Of a DNA stretch of 64,000 nt, positions 30,600-40,587 are shown piece by piece. The notes beneath the pieces are model-generated. The model worked only from the letters and a program-made list of their open reading frames with translations, did not search any database and was not told where the DNA came from. How positions within the stretch are numbered: position 1 is the first letter of the stretch; the number at the start of each line of letters is the position of its first letter. The translations under genes were made by a program, and so were the position numbers. The stretch is from Enterococcus raffinosus (GTDB taxonomy: Bacteria > Bacillota > Bacilli > Lactobacillales > Enterococcaceae): positions 1 to 64,000 of the forward strand of contig NZ_JAHLOS010000008.1 of the NCBI RefSeq assembly GCF_018917525.1, read 5' to 3'.

Positions 30600-31433
30600 A
30601 TGATTATTAAACGGGTGTTAAATAATAATACCGTCATTTCTTCAAACAGCAAGGGTGTTGACGTGCTGCTGATGGGTCGGGGCATCGCCTTTGGGAAGAA
30701 AAAAGGGCAGACGATTGAACTTGAGCAGATTGAAAAGACATTTTTGCTGAAGGATAAGGAAACACAAAGTAAATTTACAGAGTTATTGATCAATGTGCCG
30801 ATGGAGCATATTTTGGTTTCAGAGAAGATTATCAATTTTGGAAAAATCAAATTAGGAAAAAATCTAAATGAAATCATTTATGTGAATTTGACCGATCATA
30901 TCCATTCAGCGATTGATCGCTATCACGAGGGAATTATCTTGAAAAATCCTCTGCGCTGGGACATCGCGCGATTCTATCCGGATGAATACGCGGTTGGTGA
31001 AAAGGCGATCGAGGTTGTTCGAAATGATTTAGGGATATCTTTTGAAATTGACGAGGCAGCGTTTATTGCGATCCATTTTGTCAATGCGGAGATGGACAAA
31101 ACTTGGGAGTTTGCCTATGAAATCGCTGAGATCACGAAAAAAATCGAAACGATTATTAAAACCCATTATCGAACAGAGTTTGATGAAAGCTCATTAGACT
31201 ATTATCGCTTCATCACTCATGTGAAGTTCTTTGCGCAGCGTCTGTTAGCAGGAGATCACTATGATGATGAAGATGAGGAATTATTGAATACATTACGACA
31301 TAAATATGAGGGCGAATACGCCAGCGCATTAGAGATCAAGGACTATGTACAGAAGGATTTCGAGTATGAGCTAAGCTCAACCGAACTCCTCTATCTGACA
31401 GCCCACATTCGACGCATCACCAGAAATTTGTAA
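30600..31433 (+). CDS. licT: BglG/LicT-family transcription antiterminator
   Basis: 277-residue RNA-binding antiterminator of normal length. The N-terminal CAT domain (1-56, IKRVLNNNTVISSN...GRGIAFGKKKGQ) binds RAT RNA. PRD1 (about 70-170, with His in LTDHIHSAIDR) and PRD2 (about 175-277, with FAQRL and LTAHIRR) carry the histidines that PTS proteins phosphorylate. Low glucoside lets the EII protein phosphorylate and silence it; HPr phosphate activates it. RAT/terminator modules lie on both sides of the gene, as in the classic bgl layout, so it controls both its own expression and the EIIBCA/GH1 genes. Confidence 0.95.
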   Translation: MIIKRVLNNNTVISSNSKGVDVLLMGRGIAFGKKKGQTIELEQIEKTFLLKDKETQSKFTELLINVPMEHILVSEKIINFGKIKLGKNLNEIIYVNLTDHIHSAIDRYHEGIILKNPLRWDIARFYPDEYAVGEKAIEVVRNDLGISFEIDEAAFIAIHFVNAEMDKTWEFAYEIAEITKKIETIIKTHYRTEFDESSLDYYRFITHVKFFAQRLLAGDHYDDEDEELLNTLRHKYEGEYASALEIKDYVQKDFEYELSSTELLYLTAHIRRITRNL

Positions 31434-31436
31434 CTA

Positions 31437-31464
31437 GGATTGTTATCCAAACGGAGCATGACCT
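31437..31464 (+). promoter_or_regulatory. RAT between licT and the EIIBCA gene
   Basis: GGATTGTTATCC...GGAGCATGACCT closely follows the LicT-type RAT pattern and starts three bases after the licT stop. Its end overlaps the terminator stem at 31460. Confidence 0.8.
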
Positions 31465-31500
31465 AGAGCTTGTCTATAAGGCAGCTTTAGGTCTTTTTTT
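31460..31500 (+). terminator. Conditional terminator after licT
   Basis: GACCTAGAGC (31460-31469) pairs with GCTTTAGGTC (31484-31493, one mismatch), followed by seven T. Without LicT bound to the overlapping RAT, transcription should stop here. The following 250 bases to the EIIBCA gene hold no gene. Confidence 0.85.
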
Positions 31501-31751
31501 GCCAGTTCCACTTTTCACAGTTTATTTAGCGAAAGCGATAATTAATGATTTGAAGTCAGTCGCATCTCAAGCCACAAAATGGAATGGTATGCGCACCGAG
31601 AATCAGACTCATTTTTCCCGCTTTTGGAAAAATGAATTCCTTAAAAAGAGGTAGTTGCCAGTTCCAGTTTCCGTAACTTATCAAAAAACCAATGTTCTGA
31701 AAAAAACACAAAAATGAATAGAAAGATTTCTATTCAGAAAAGAGGAGAAAA

Positions 31752-33599
31752 ATGAAATACCAACAAACAGCTAAAGAGATCTATAATGCCGTTGGCGGCA
31801 GTGAAAATATTCAAACAGCGACTCATTGTATTACTCGTTTACGATTGATTTTAAAGGATCAAAAGCAGGTAGACGATGAACAGGTCAAGGCGATCCCAGG
31901 CGTGATGGGGGTCATGAAAAAGGCTGGGCAATACCATATTATTTTAGGAAATGATGTAGCAAATTATTACCGAGCCTTCACGAAGTTAGGAAATTTCAAC
32001 TCAGAACCAGTCGAATCAACGGAAAAGAAAAATTTATTTGAAAATCTAGTGGACGTGATTTCAGGTTGTATGTCGCCATTGATTCCGGCTTTGCTTGGCG
32101 GTGGAATGATCAAGGTTCTGCTGATTGTGTTGCCGTTGATCGGTGCCTTGAGTGAATCGTCTTCCACGTATGCCGTATTGTCCTTTTTTGGGGATGCACC
32201 GTTTTATTTCATGCCGGTGATGTTGGCATTTACTGCTTCGCAAAAATTTGGTGTGACACCGATGCTGGCAGTTGCTGTAGGGGGAATCATGCTGCATCCA
32301 AACTTCGCGGCGATGGTTACAGCGGGCGATCCAGTAAGTATTTTCGGCTTGCCGATCACGTTAGCGAGTTATGGCTCGTCGGTTATTCCGATATTAATCA
32401 TGGTTTGGCTGATGAAATACATTGAGTCCTTCTTTAATCAGATCATTCCAGCGGTGATGAAAAATCTGTTGCAGCCGCTAGTGGTTCTTTTGTTATCTGG
32501 AGTGATTGCGTTAGTCGTGGTTGGTCCATTAGGGACATTTGCTGGGCAAGGCTTATCAGCGGCGGTTATTTGGATTCAAGCAAAAGCGGGCTGGTTGGCG
32601 TTAGGCTTGATGTCAGCGTTGATGCCGTTGATCGTTATGACAGGGATGCATTGGGCGTTTGCACCAATTTTCTTGATTGCTTCTCCGGCGACACCGGATA
32701 TGTTGATTTTACCTGCGATGTTGGCAGCGAATATCGCACAAGGAGCAGCGGCGATTGCTGTTTCTATAAAGGCGAAGGATAAAAATCTTAAACAGGTTGC
32801 TTTAGGTGCTGGGATTTCTGCATTGCTGGCAGGGGTAACAGAACCAGCGCTATATGGTGTGACGTTGAAATATAAAAAACCGTTATATGCTGCGATGATT
32901 TCTGGTGCTTTGTGTGGAATCTTCATGGGAATTACTGGGGTGGAATCTTATGCCTTTGCGGTACCATCACTTGTGGCGCTACCGCAATTTATTAATGGTG
33001 GTATTGACGGGAATTTCATCAATGCCTGTATTGTTGCCGCAGCTTCGATCGTGCTGACTTTTGTTTTGACTTGGTTCTTTGGGATTGAAGAGGAAGTGAC
33101 AACCGAAGATGCTGTTTTAGAAGTGGTTGAAAGTGGCAGCAGCGACCCGAAAAAAGTGTTGGCACCTGTTAAAGGAAAAGTAATTCCATTGGAAAAGGTC
33201 AATGATTCCGCGTTTTCCAGCAAAGTAATGGGCGAGGGCATCGCCATCATTCCTGAAGAAAATACGATCGTTGCCCCATTTAACGGGACAATCTCTGCGC
33301 TTTTCCCGACAAAACACGCGATTGGCTTGACTAGTGAAGCGGGAATGGAGTTGCTGATCCATGTGGGAATTGATACTGTAGAATTAAATGGTCAGCATTT
33401 TGAAAGTTTGGTTGCCGCCGGTGATACCGTTAAAGCTGGACAGCCTTTATTGACGGTTGATTTTGCGGCGGTTAAAGCGGCAGGCTATGATACGGTGATC
33501 CCAATTGTCGTGACAAACAGCGATACCTTCATCGATGTGGTGCCAAAGGATGAAATGAAAGCGGCGGATTATGAAGATGCCGTATTGTATGTGATTTAA
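31752..33599 (+). CDS. PTS beta-glucoside EIIBCA component
   Basis: 615-residue complete beta-glucoside permease in B-C-A order. EIIB (about 1-85) has phospho-Cys 26 in ATHCITRLRL. EIIC (about 100-450) has about ten membrane segments with IMLHPNF, GMHWAF and VTEPALYG. EIIA (about 475-605) has the phospho-His in LLIHVGIDTV. It imports and phosphorylates beta-glucosides such as cellobiose- or arbutin-like compounds. Expression is gated by the RAT/terminator 250 bases upstream. Its EIIA could also feed the EIIA-less permease at 23990 (inference). An AGAGGAG site precedes the ATG. Confidence 0.95.
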   Translation: MKYQQTAKEIYNAVGGSENIQTATHCITRLRLILKDQKQVDDEQVKAIPGVMGVMKKAGQYHIILGNDVANYYRAFTKLGNFNSEPVESTEKKNLFENLVDVISGCMSPLIPALLGGGMIKVLLIVLPLIGALSESSSTYAVLSFFGDAPFYFMPVMLAFTASQKFGVTPMLAVAVGGIMLHPNFAAMVTAGDPVSIFGLPITLASYGSSVIPILIMVWLMKYIESFFNQIIPAVMKNLLQPLVVLLLSGVIALVVVGPLGTFAGQGLSAAVIWIQAKAGWLALGLMSALMPLIVMTGMHWAFAPIFLIASPATPDMLILPAMLAANIAQGAAAIAVSIKAKDKNLKQVALGAGISALLAGVTEPALYGVTLKYKKPLYAAMISGALCGIFMGITGVESYAFAVPSLVALPQFINGGIDGNFINACIVAAASIVLTFVLTWFFGIEEEVTTEDAVLEVVESGSSDPKKVLAPVKGKVIPLEKVNDSAFSSKVMGEGIAIIPEENTIVAPFNGTISALFPTKHAIGLTSEAGMELLIHVGIDTVELNGQHFESLVAAGDTVKAGQPLLTVDFAAVKAAGYDTVIPIVVTNSDTFIDVVPKDEMKAADYEDAVLYVI

Positions 33600-33609
33600 G
33601 TGATAGTAA

Positions 33610-35037
<1,428 letters not shown>

Positions 35038-35048
35038 TAAACTAGCTA

Positions 35049-35090
35049 GAAGCCAAGTATTCAGCAAAATGAGTACTTGGTTTCTTTTTG
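35049..35090 (+). terminator. Terminator of the bgl operon
   Basis: GAAGCCAAGTA pairs with TACTTGGTTTC around a 14-base loop, followed by TTTTT. Confidence 0.85.
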
Positions 35091-35184
35091 CCATCAGATC
35101 ATTTTTCCCATGGACTTCCTAGTTGGAAACGAATACAATTGCATTGATACTAGCTTTTCAGTATGCAATTGTGGAGGCGAAGAG

Positions 35185-36339
35185 ATGGAGTTTGTGGGTG
35201 TATTATGTCTGATTTTAGTGAGCGTTACTGTGGCGAGCCATTTTTCTCGAAGGATTGGCATACCGGCGGTTGTCGGGCAGCTTCTGGTGGGAATCATCCT
35301 AGGAAATGGAGGACTGAGGATCGTCCATCCGGATATTCTGGTAACAGATTTTTCTGAGATCGGGGTCATTTTACTGATGTTTTTAGCAGGTATCGAGAGC
35401 AATCTCCCATTGCTGCGAAAATATTTTCGACCGGGAGTGTTCGTGGCCTTGCTGGGAATTCTATTTCCGCTCTTGTTGGGAACCGGAGGCGGCAGTCTTT
35501 TCGGTGTTTCGCTGGATCAATCCTTTTTCTTCGGCTTGATTTTAGCGGCTACTTCTGTCAGCATCTCGGTGGAGGTCTTGAAGGAACTAAAAGCGGCCAA
35601 CACAAAAGAAGGTTCGACTATTCTTGGTGCGGCAGTCGTCGATGACATTCTGGTGGTCATCATCGTAAGTCTGTGTATGCCGTTATTGGGCGTGGAAGGC
35701 AGCAGTGAGAAGCCGCTGATCTTCATGCTGGTTGCACAGGTGCTGTTTTTCATCGCGGTCTTTTTCCTGATTCGCTGGGGCGCTCCTTATTTAATGAACT
35801 TGAGTAAGAAAATTTTTGCCCAATCTTCTGTAATCATTGTATCTCTGACCTTGTGTCTCAGTATGTCCTACTTAGCGGATTTCATCGGCTTAAGCTCAGT
35901 AATCGGAGCCTTTTCAACAGGGATTGCTATTGGACAGACCAATGTCTGGAAAGATGTGCGCTACAATATCGAAGCGATTGGCTATGCAGTGTTCATTCCA
36001 GTCTTTTTTATCAGTATCGGATTGGAAGTGACCTTTGACGGGTTCGCCAAGCAGCTGCTGTTCATTATTTTCTTTACGATCATCGCCGTTGCCTCAAAAT
36101 TGATCGGCGGCTTTATGGGGGGAAGACTATCCGGCTTTGATACGAATAGTAGTTTGATGGTGGGTTCGGGAATGGTTTCTCGCGGGGAAATGGCGCTGAT
36201 TATCGTCCAATTAGGATTTCAGGCGCGGCTGGTTACTGGAAAATACTATTCTTCAATCATTTTAGTCATTCTGCTGACGACACTGTCCTCGCCTTTTTTA
36301 CTTAAATACTTTACCAAGAAAATTTACTCTGCCTCATAA
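35185..36339 (+). CDS. Cation:proton antiporter, NapA/KefB (CPA2) type, second paralogue
   Basis: 384-residue, about 12-segment antiporter, very similar along its whole length to the one at 17169. Shared stretches include GVILLMFLAGIES, EGSTILGA, the acidic pair VVDDILVV and LADFIGLSSVIGAF. I chose the ATG at 35185, seven bases after GGAGG; the longer frame starting 35077 runs through the intergenic region. The two copies lie 18 kb apart in the same direction and have diverged, so they may differ in ion or induction. Transcribed alone. Confidence 0.93.
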   Translation: MEFVGVLCLILVSVTVASHFSRRIGIPAVVGQLLVGIILGNGGLRIVHPDILVTDFSEIGVILLMFLAGIESNLPLLRKYFRPGVFVALLGILFPLLLGTGGGSLFGVSLDQSFFFGLILAATSVSISVEVLKELKAANTKEGSTILGAAVVDDILVVIIVSLCMPLLGVEGSSEKPLIFMLVAQVLFFIAVFFLIRWGAPYLMNLSKKIFAQSSVIIVSLTLCLSMSYLADFIGLSSVIGAFSTGIAIGQTNVWKDVRYNIEAIGYAVFIPVFFISIGLEVTFDGFAKQLLFIIFFTIIAVASKLIGGFMGGRLSGFDTNSSLMVGSGMVSRGEMALIIVQLGFQARLVTGKYYSSIILVILLTTLSSPFLLKYFTKKIYSAS

Positions 36340-36343
36340 ATGA

Positions 36344-36390
36344 AAACCCTCTAGCCTATTTGCCGGTCAGCAAAAAGCTAGAGGGTTTAT
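36344..36390. terminator. Bidirectional terminator
   Basis: AAACCCTCTAGC pairs perfectly with GCTAGAGGGTTT. It separates the convergent antiporter and MFS genes. Confidence 0.85.
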
Positions 36391-36395
36391 TGTGA

Positions 36396-37337
36396 TTAAG
36401 AAGGGACTTTTTCGTTTGCTTGTTTGACTAACGGAGAAATTCTGAGGGCGGCCAGCAATAAAAGCATGCCGATTCCCGTCGTTACCGCGAAGACGTTCCA
36501 AGCTAAACCCATCCCACCGCTGGTTGCTAAGAAGACGGCCATTAATGGAGAAGCAATGGCTTGGCCTAAATAGACCGCAATCATTAGAGTGGCAGAGATT
36601 TGGGCAAATACCTGAGAGCCGAATGCTTCAGTCCCGACAAAGGAAGGAATACTGGCGCAGACTGGATAAGCCGCTGCCGCCAAAAGCACTGTTAGGATCA
36701 TTAAGTAGGTCGCTCCGCTGGCAGCCCACAGATTCATGCAAACAAAGGTTAAGATAAAGGCCGTACACACGTAAATAACAAAACCAGACATACGCAATTT
36801 TGCTGAAATGGTGCCTGCTGCCATTAGGAGGATGTCGGCAATCAGCAGATAAGCGGCATTCCAATTGGCTGCATTGGTGGCGCTCATGCCGTTCATTTGC
36901 CACCAGGTTGGGGCGAAGGAAAGAAAAGCGGTTCCGCCAATTGTCGCAAAGAGCAAGGCTACGATCAGAACTTTAAAAGACGTTGATCGGATCGCTTGCT
37001 GGTAGGTAAGTGGTGCTGCGGCTGTATCCTGTACATCTTCTTTGACGGATTCCCATCCCAAGGGTTGTTGGCCTTTTTCTTCCGTTGTTTTGATCAAGAA
37101 GCTGACGGCAAACAATCCTAAAGCCAGAACTAGAATCGACATCACGCGATAGCAATTTTTATAGTCGGTTATTTTGAAAAGCTGTCCCGCTAGAAAGACC
37201 CAAGCCGCTGCGCCAATGCCGGCACCAGACAAAACGAGACCGGTGATTTGTGCCCGTTTATCGATGAACCAATCGGCGATAACCGCTGAACAAACTGCAT
37301 GGGTGCCAAAGGTGATGGAAAAAGCCACCGGCCACAT
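36396..37337 (-). pseudogene. MFS transporter, C-terminal part after a frameshift
   Basis: Carries segments 4-12 of a 12-segment major facilitator protein, from FSITFGTHAVCSAVIADWFIDKRAQITG (split by the frameshift) through FLSFAPTWWQMNG to the C-terminus NEKVPS. Its first codons overlap the N-terminal frame at 37258-37337. Removing one base from the run of five A at 37319-37323 (five T on the coding strand) joins both frames to one protein of about 420 residues. It is the last gene of the dehydrogenase/ene-reductase operon and probably moved the substrate or product. Either a real loss of function or a homopolymer read error. Confidence 0.75.
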
Positions 37338-37659
37338 ACATCAAAAGCAGGCTTTGAGTATTGGCTTCTGGTGTGACAAACGTATATAGATGCATATGCA
37401 AGGCGCAGGCAAAAATCGAGATCAGCATCGTTTTCTTTGCACCGATTTTTTCCAAAACCTTAATTGCCACCATGCTCAACACGACATTGCAAATCGTATT
37501 GACGGTTCCGATTTGCCCGACGGCTCCAACAGAGTGTTCACTGTAATTTGCCAAAGTAGCGATGAAAGTGCCTAAGGTGGTACAGGCGCCAAGGTTCATG
37601 AAAATTACTAGGAAGGCGCCAAGTGCTGCTTTGTAGCCAAAAAATTTCTTTTGTTCCAT
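37258..37659 (-). pseudogene. MFS transporter, N-terminal part before a frameshift
   Basis: Begins MEQKKFFGYKAALGAF at the ATG at 37659, 9 bases after AGAGGAAG. It holds the first three membrane segments up to LLLMYVAGGF. After that the frame runs into unrelated sequence (HHLWHPCSLF) and stops. The correct continuation is found one base away in the other frame. The family resembles oxalate/formate- or bile-acid-type MFS carriers only in general shape. Confidence 0.75.
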
Positions 37660-37675
37660 CGATTTCGCTTCCTCT

Positions 37676-38650
37676 CTATTGGAATGCCAATGCTGCGTAG
37701 AAGCCTTCACGAATGGCATTGCCGGCTTTATCGACTTTTTGACAATCGCCAATCAGCGTGGTTTTGATGGAATACTTCTCCCAAATCGCTTCGGCCACCT
37801 TGCTGTTGGATTTTTGTCCAAAGGCAGTGATGATCGTGTCGGCAGCAAGGACCTGAGTCTGACCATCCGCCGTTTCCACGACCACCCCTTGATGGGAAAT
37901 TTCAGTCACCTTGGTTTCGGTCATGATTTCTACGTTATATTCCGCTAGCATGCGTTCAAGACTAATTTTATTAATAGACATAACATCGCGAGCACAGGTG
38001 TCCAGCATCTCCACGATAGTGACCTTTTTGCCTTCCATCGCCAGCTCCAATGCGGTGTCGCAGCCGGATAAGCCGCCGCCGCAGACAAGAATATTGTCGC
38101 CAGAAACTCCTTGAATATGAGCCTGCGTAACGTCAATCACTCGAGGATCATCCAAGCCGCTAATCGGCGGTGTTAAAGGAAGCGCACCGGTCGCGACAAT
38201 GATCTCGTCGGCCACTACTAAGACTGGATCGTCTGCAGTGATTCGAGTATTCAGCTTGATTGCGACATTGAGCTTAGCCAACTGCACGCCGTACCAAGTG
38301 ATCAAATCAGTGATCCGCTTTTTGAAGGACTTATTGGCAATCGCCCCAAATGTTCCGCCGATCTTGTCCGCGGCTTCGTAGATTGTAACGTCACAGCCAC
38401 GCAAGGCAGCCGTCCGCGCGGCCTCCAGTCCTCCTGGACCAGCACCGATGATAACCACGTTTTTCTTCTCTGGCAGTTCATTTATCTCCAATGCTCCTTC
38501 CATACAAGCCTGCGGATTAACGGTACAGGACAGCTGGGTCAAGCGATTGAAAATTCGGCCAATACATTCTTCGTTGCAAAGCAGGCAAGGGCGGATATCT
38601 TCACGCTGTCCCGCTTTTATCTTATTAGGGAAGTAGGGGTCTGCGATCAA
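37676..38650 (-). pseudogene. NADH:flavin ene-reductase, Fe-S and FAD/NAD part after a frameshift
   Basis: C-terminal half of a 2,4-dienoyl-CoA-reductase-like flavoenzyme. It starts LIADPYFPNK, then has the 4Fe-4S motif CLLCNEEC...C (C-x2-C-x3-C-x12-C), then FAD-binding VVIIGAGPGGLEAAR and NAD-binding ILVCGGGLSGCDTALELA. It begins at a TTG overlapping the stop of the N-terminal frame by four bases. In intact relatives the sequence reads ISFGRALIADP across this point; here ISFGAN-stop and LIADP are one base out of frame. A single-base deletion near 38650 explains it. Coupled translation as two chains cannot be excluded. Confidence 0.75.
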
Positions 38651-39627
38651 TTGGCGCCGAAGCTGATGATGTCGGCATTGCCTGATTCTAATAAGTCCAC
38701 GGCTGTTTCCATTGAATGATTACCGGCATTTAACAATGGGATATTGACATGCTTTCTGGCTTCCTCGCAGACATAGGCCATACAAGCCTCACCGGTATAG
38801 CGAGTCGGGAAGATGTAATCCATTGATTCGTAGCTGCCAGAGTCGATATCCAGCGCATCGACACCGGCTTTTTCCAGCAGTTGGATGATCGGCATCGAAT
38901 CTTCTAATGTCCGTCCGCCTTGATACATGTGATCCAATGAAATCCGGAAGATAATTGGAAAATCCGGTCCAACTACGCCGCGGATCGCTTCCACAATCTC
39001 AGTCGCAAAGCGGGTCCGATTTTCCCAGCTTCCGCCATATTCGTCGGTACGCTGGTTCCATTGCGGGGAGATGAATTGATCGATCAAATAGCCCGCATGT
39101 CCGTGAATTTCCAGCGCGTCAAAGCCAGCGTTAAGGGCATATTGTGCGCCTGCTTCAAAGTCCTTCATAATCTCTTTGATTTCCTCCGTTTCTAACGGTC
39201 GGCAAAGAGTTTCGGGATCGTAAAAGGAAGGATTGGCAGACGAAGAGATCGGAACACGTTCGCCAATATTCGGCATCCCATTGCGACCGGTTCCGCAGCT
39301 GATTTGCAGGCAGATTTTACTGCCCCAGCGATGGACTCGTTCGACTAAAACGGTCGCTTTAGGGATCGCGCGGGTATTATGCAAAGCTAACGTTGGGCCG
39401 CCTTGAGCAGTTTTCTCATCTAAAAACATGGCGCCTGTTTTGATTAAGCCGACGCCACCTTTTGCTCGTTCTTCATAATAGCGGATGCCTTCTTCACTTT
39501 CTGTTCCATCCTGCATCGGGGTAAAAGTTCCCATGGCAGAGAAGGCGATGCGGTTTTTCAGCCGCATTTTATTGATGGTAAGGGGTTGCCATAACAGTTG
39601 GTAATTGTAATTTTTTATCTGGAGCAC
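38647..39627 (-). pseudogene. NADH:flavin ene-reductase (old yellow enzyme type), FMN-barrel part before a frameshift
   Basis: 326-residue FMN-binding TIM barrel. It shows QPLTINKMRLKNRIAFSAMG, then GFDALEIHGHAGYLIDQFISP and QRTDEYGGSWENRTRF, the hallmarks of the family that includes FadH, BaiCD and plant-phenol or steroid ene-reductases. It ends DIISFGAN where the full enzyme should continue into its Fe-S/FAD half. Together the two parts would be about 650 residues, the normal size. The start is a GTG at 39627 with a weak site. The enzyme would reduce an enone or alpha,beta-unsaturated acyl compound. Confidence 0.78.
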
Positions 39628-39642
39628 CTCACTTTCTACTGA

Positions 39643-40398
39643 TTAGATCGCGGTCCAGCCGCCATCACAGGTCAAGATCGCGCCAGTAACATAAGAAGAT
39701 TCCTTCGCCGCTAAGAAGACGATGGAAGAATCCAACTCACCATCGCGTCCAGGTCGATTCATGGTGGTTCGTAGCGTGATAAACTCGTTCATGGCTTCCA
39801 TCGCTTCTGCGCTGTTTGATTCGGAGGCGAAAAAGCCTGGGCAAAGGGCGTTGACGGTAATGCCTTTTGGTGACCATTCTGCGGATGCCTGACGGGTCAT
39901 ATTGATCACGCCGCCTTTCGCTGTGGCGTATGGCAGGATCGGCAGTTCCTTCAATCCGCCTTTACCGAGAATAGAGGAGACGTTAATGATTCGGCCGTAG
40001 CCTTTTTCAAGCATGACACGACCAAAATACTTCATACAATAAAACACGCCATCTAAATCAAGGGCGATGACTTTGCGCCATGTATCCTCAGACAGCTCTT
40101 CAATTGGGCCGCCTTCGCCGCCGCCGGCATTGTTGACAAGAATATCGATTGTTCCGAAGGCTTCAACAACTTCTGCCACCGCCGCTTCGATCTTTTTGGT
40201 ATCGGTTACATCACAAGTCACAGGAAGACATTTGACACCTAACGCTTCTATTTCTTTTGCGACATCCTTCAGTTTCTCGGTTCTTCTAGCAAGGATCGCG
40301 ATATCGGCGCCTTGTTTAGCTAATGCTAGGGCAAATTGCCGTCCAAGCCCTGCTGATGCTCCGGTTACGACTGCTACATTTCCTGTTAAATCAAACAT
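39643..40398 (-). CDS. Short-chain dehydrogenase/reductase
   Basis: 251-residue classical SDR, normal length. Cofactor motif TGASAGLG (about 13-20), NNAGGG (about 89-94), catalytic Ser in INVSSILG and Tyr/Lys in YATAKGG, then the PG motif ALCPGFF. It oxidises or reduces an alcohol/ketone with NAD(P). It is first in the operon with the ene-reductase and MFS genes, behind a PucR-type regulator. This set resembles gut pathways that reduce bile acids, steroids or plant phenolics, but the substrate cannot be named. Ribosome site GAGGAG. Confidence 0.92.
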   Translation of the reverse strand: MFDLTGNVAVVTGASAGLGRQFALALAKQGADIAILARRTEKLKDVAKEIEALGVKCLPVTCDVTDTKKIEAAVAEVVEAFGTIDILVNNAGGGEGGPIEELSEDTWRKVIALDLDGVFYCMKYFGRVMLEKGYGRIINVSSILGKGGLKELPILPYATAKGGVINMTRQASAEWSPKGITVNALCPGFFASESNSAEAMEAMNEFITLRTTMNRPGRDGELDSSIVFLAAKESSYVTGAILTCDGGWTAI

Positions 40399-40495
40399 TT
40401 GATCTCCTCTTTCCTCAAAAATTATTTGTTAAGTTAAGCCTATCACAAGCCTTGGGCAACTACTTTAGGAGATAGACCAAAATAAAAAAGGCTTT

Positions 40496-40524
40496 TTGTG
40501 AAAACGCACAAAGTACTCTATAAT
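40496..40524 (+). promoter_or_regulatory. Promoter of the PucR-type regulator gene
   Basis: TTGTGA (40496-40501), a 17-base spacer and a perfect TATAAT (40519-40524) lie in the 189-base divergent gap, 64 bases before the regulator start. Confidence 0.65.
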
Positions 40525-40587
40525 CTAAAATAAAAGGATACTTTTGCCGACAGTTTAACGGGATAATAGAAGTGGAGGTGTGACTAA

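Noticed and set aside
38647-38650. Programmed frameshift or planned two-chain ene-reductase
   Set aside because: No slippery heptamer is evident. The second chain would start at a TTG inside a conserved segment, and the next gene in the operon is also frameshifted, so simple mutation or sequence error is more likely.
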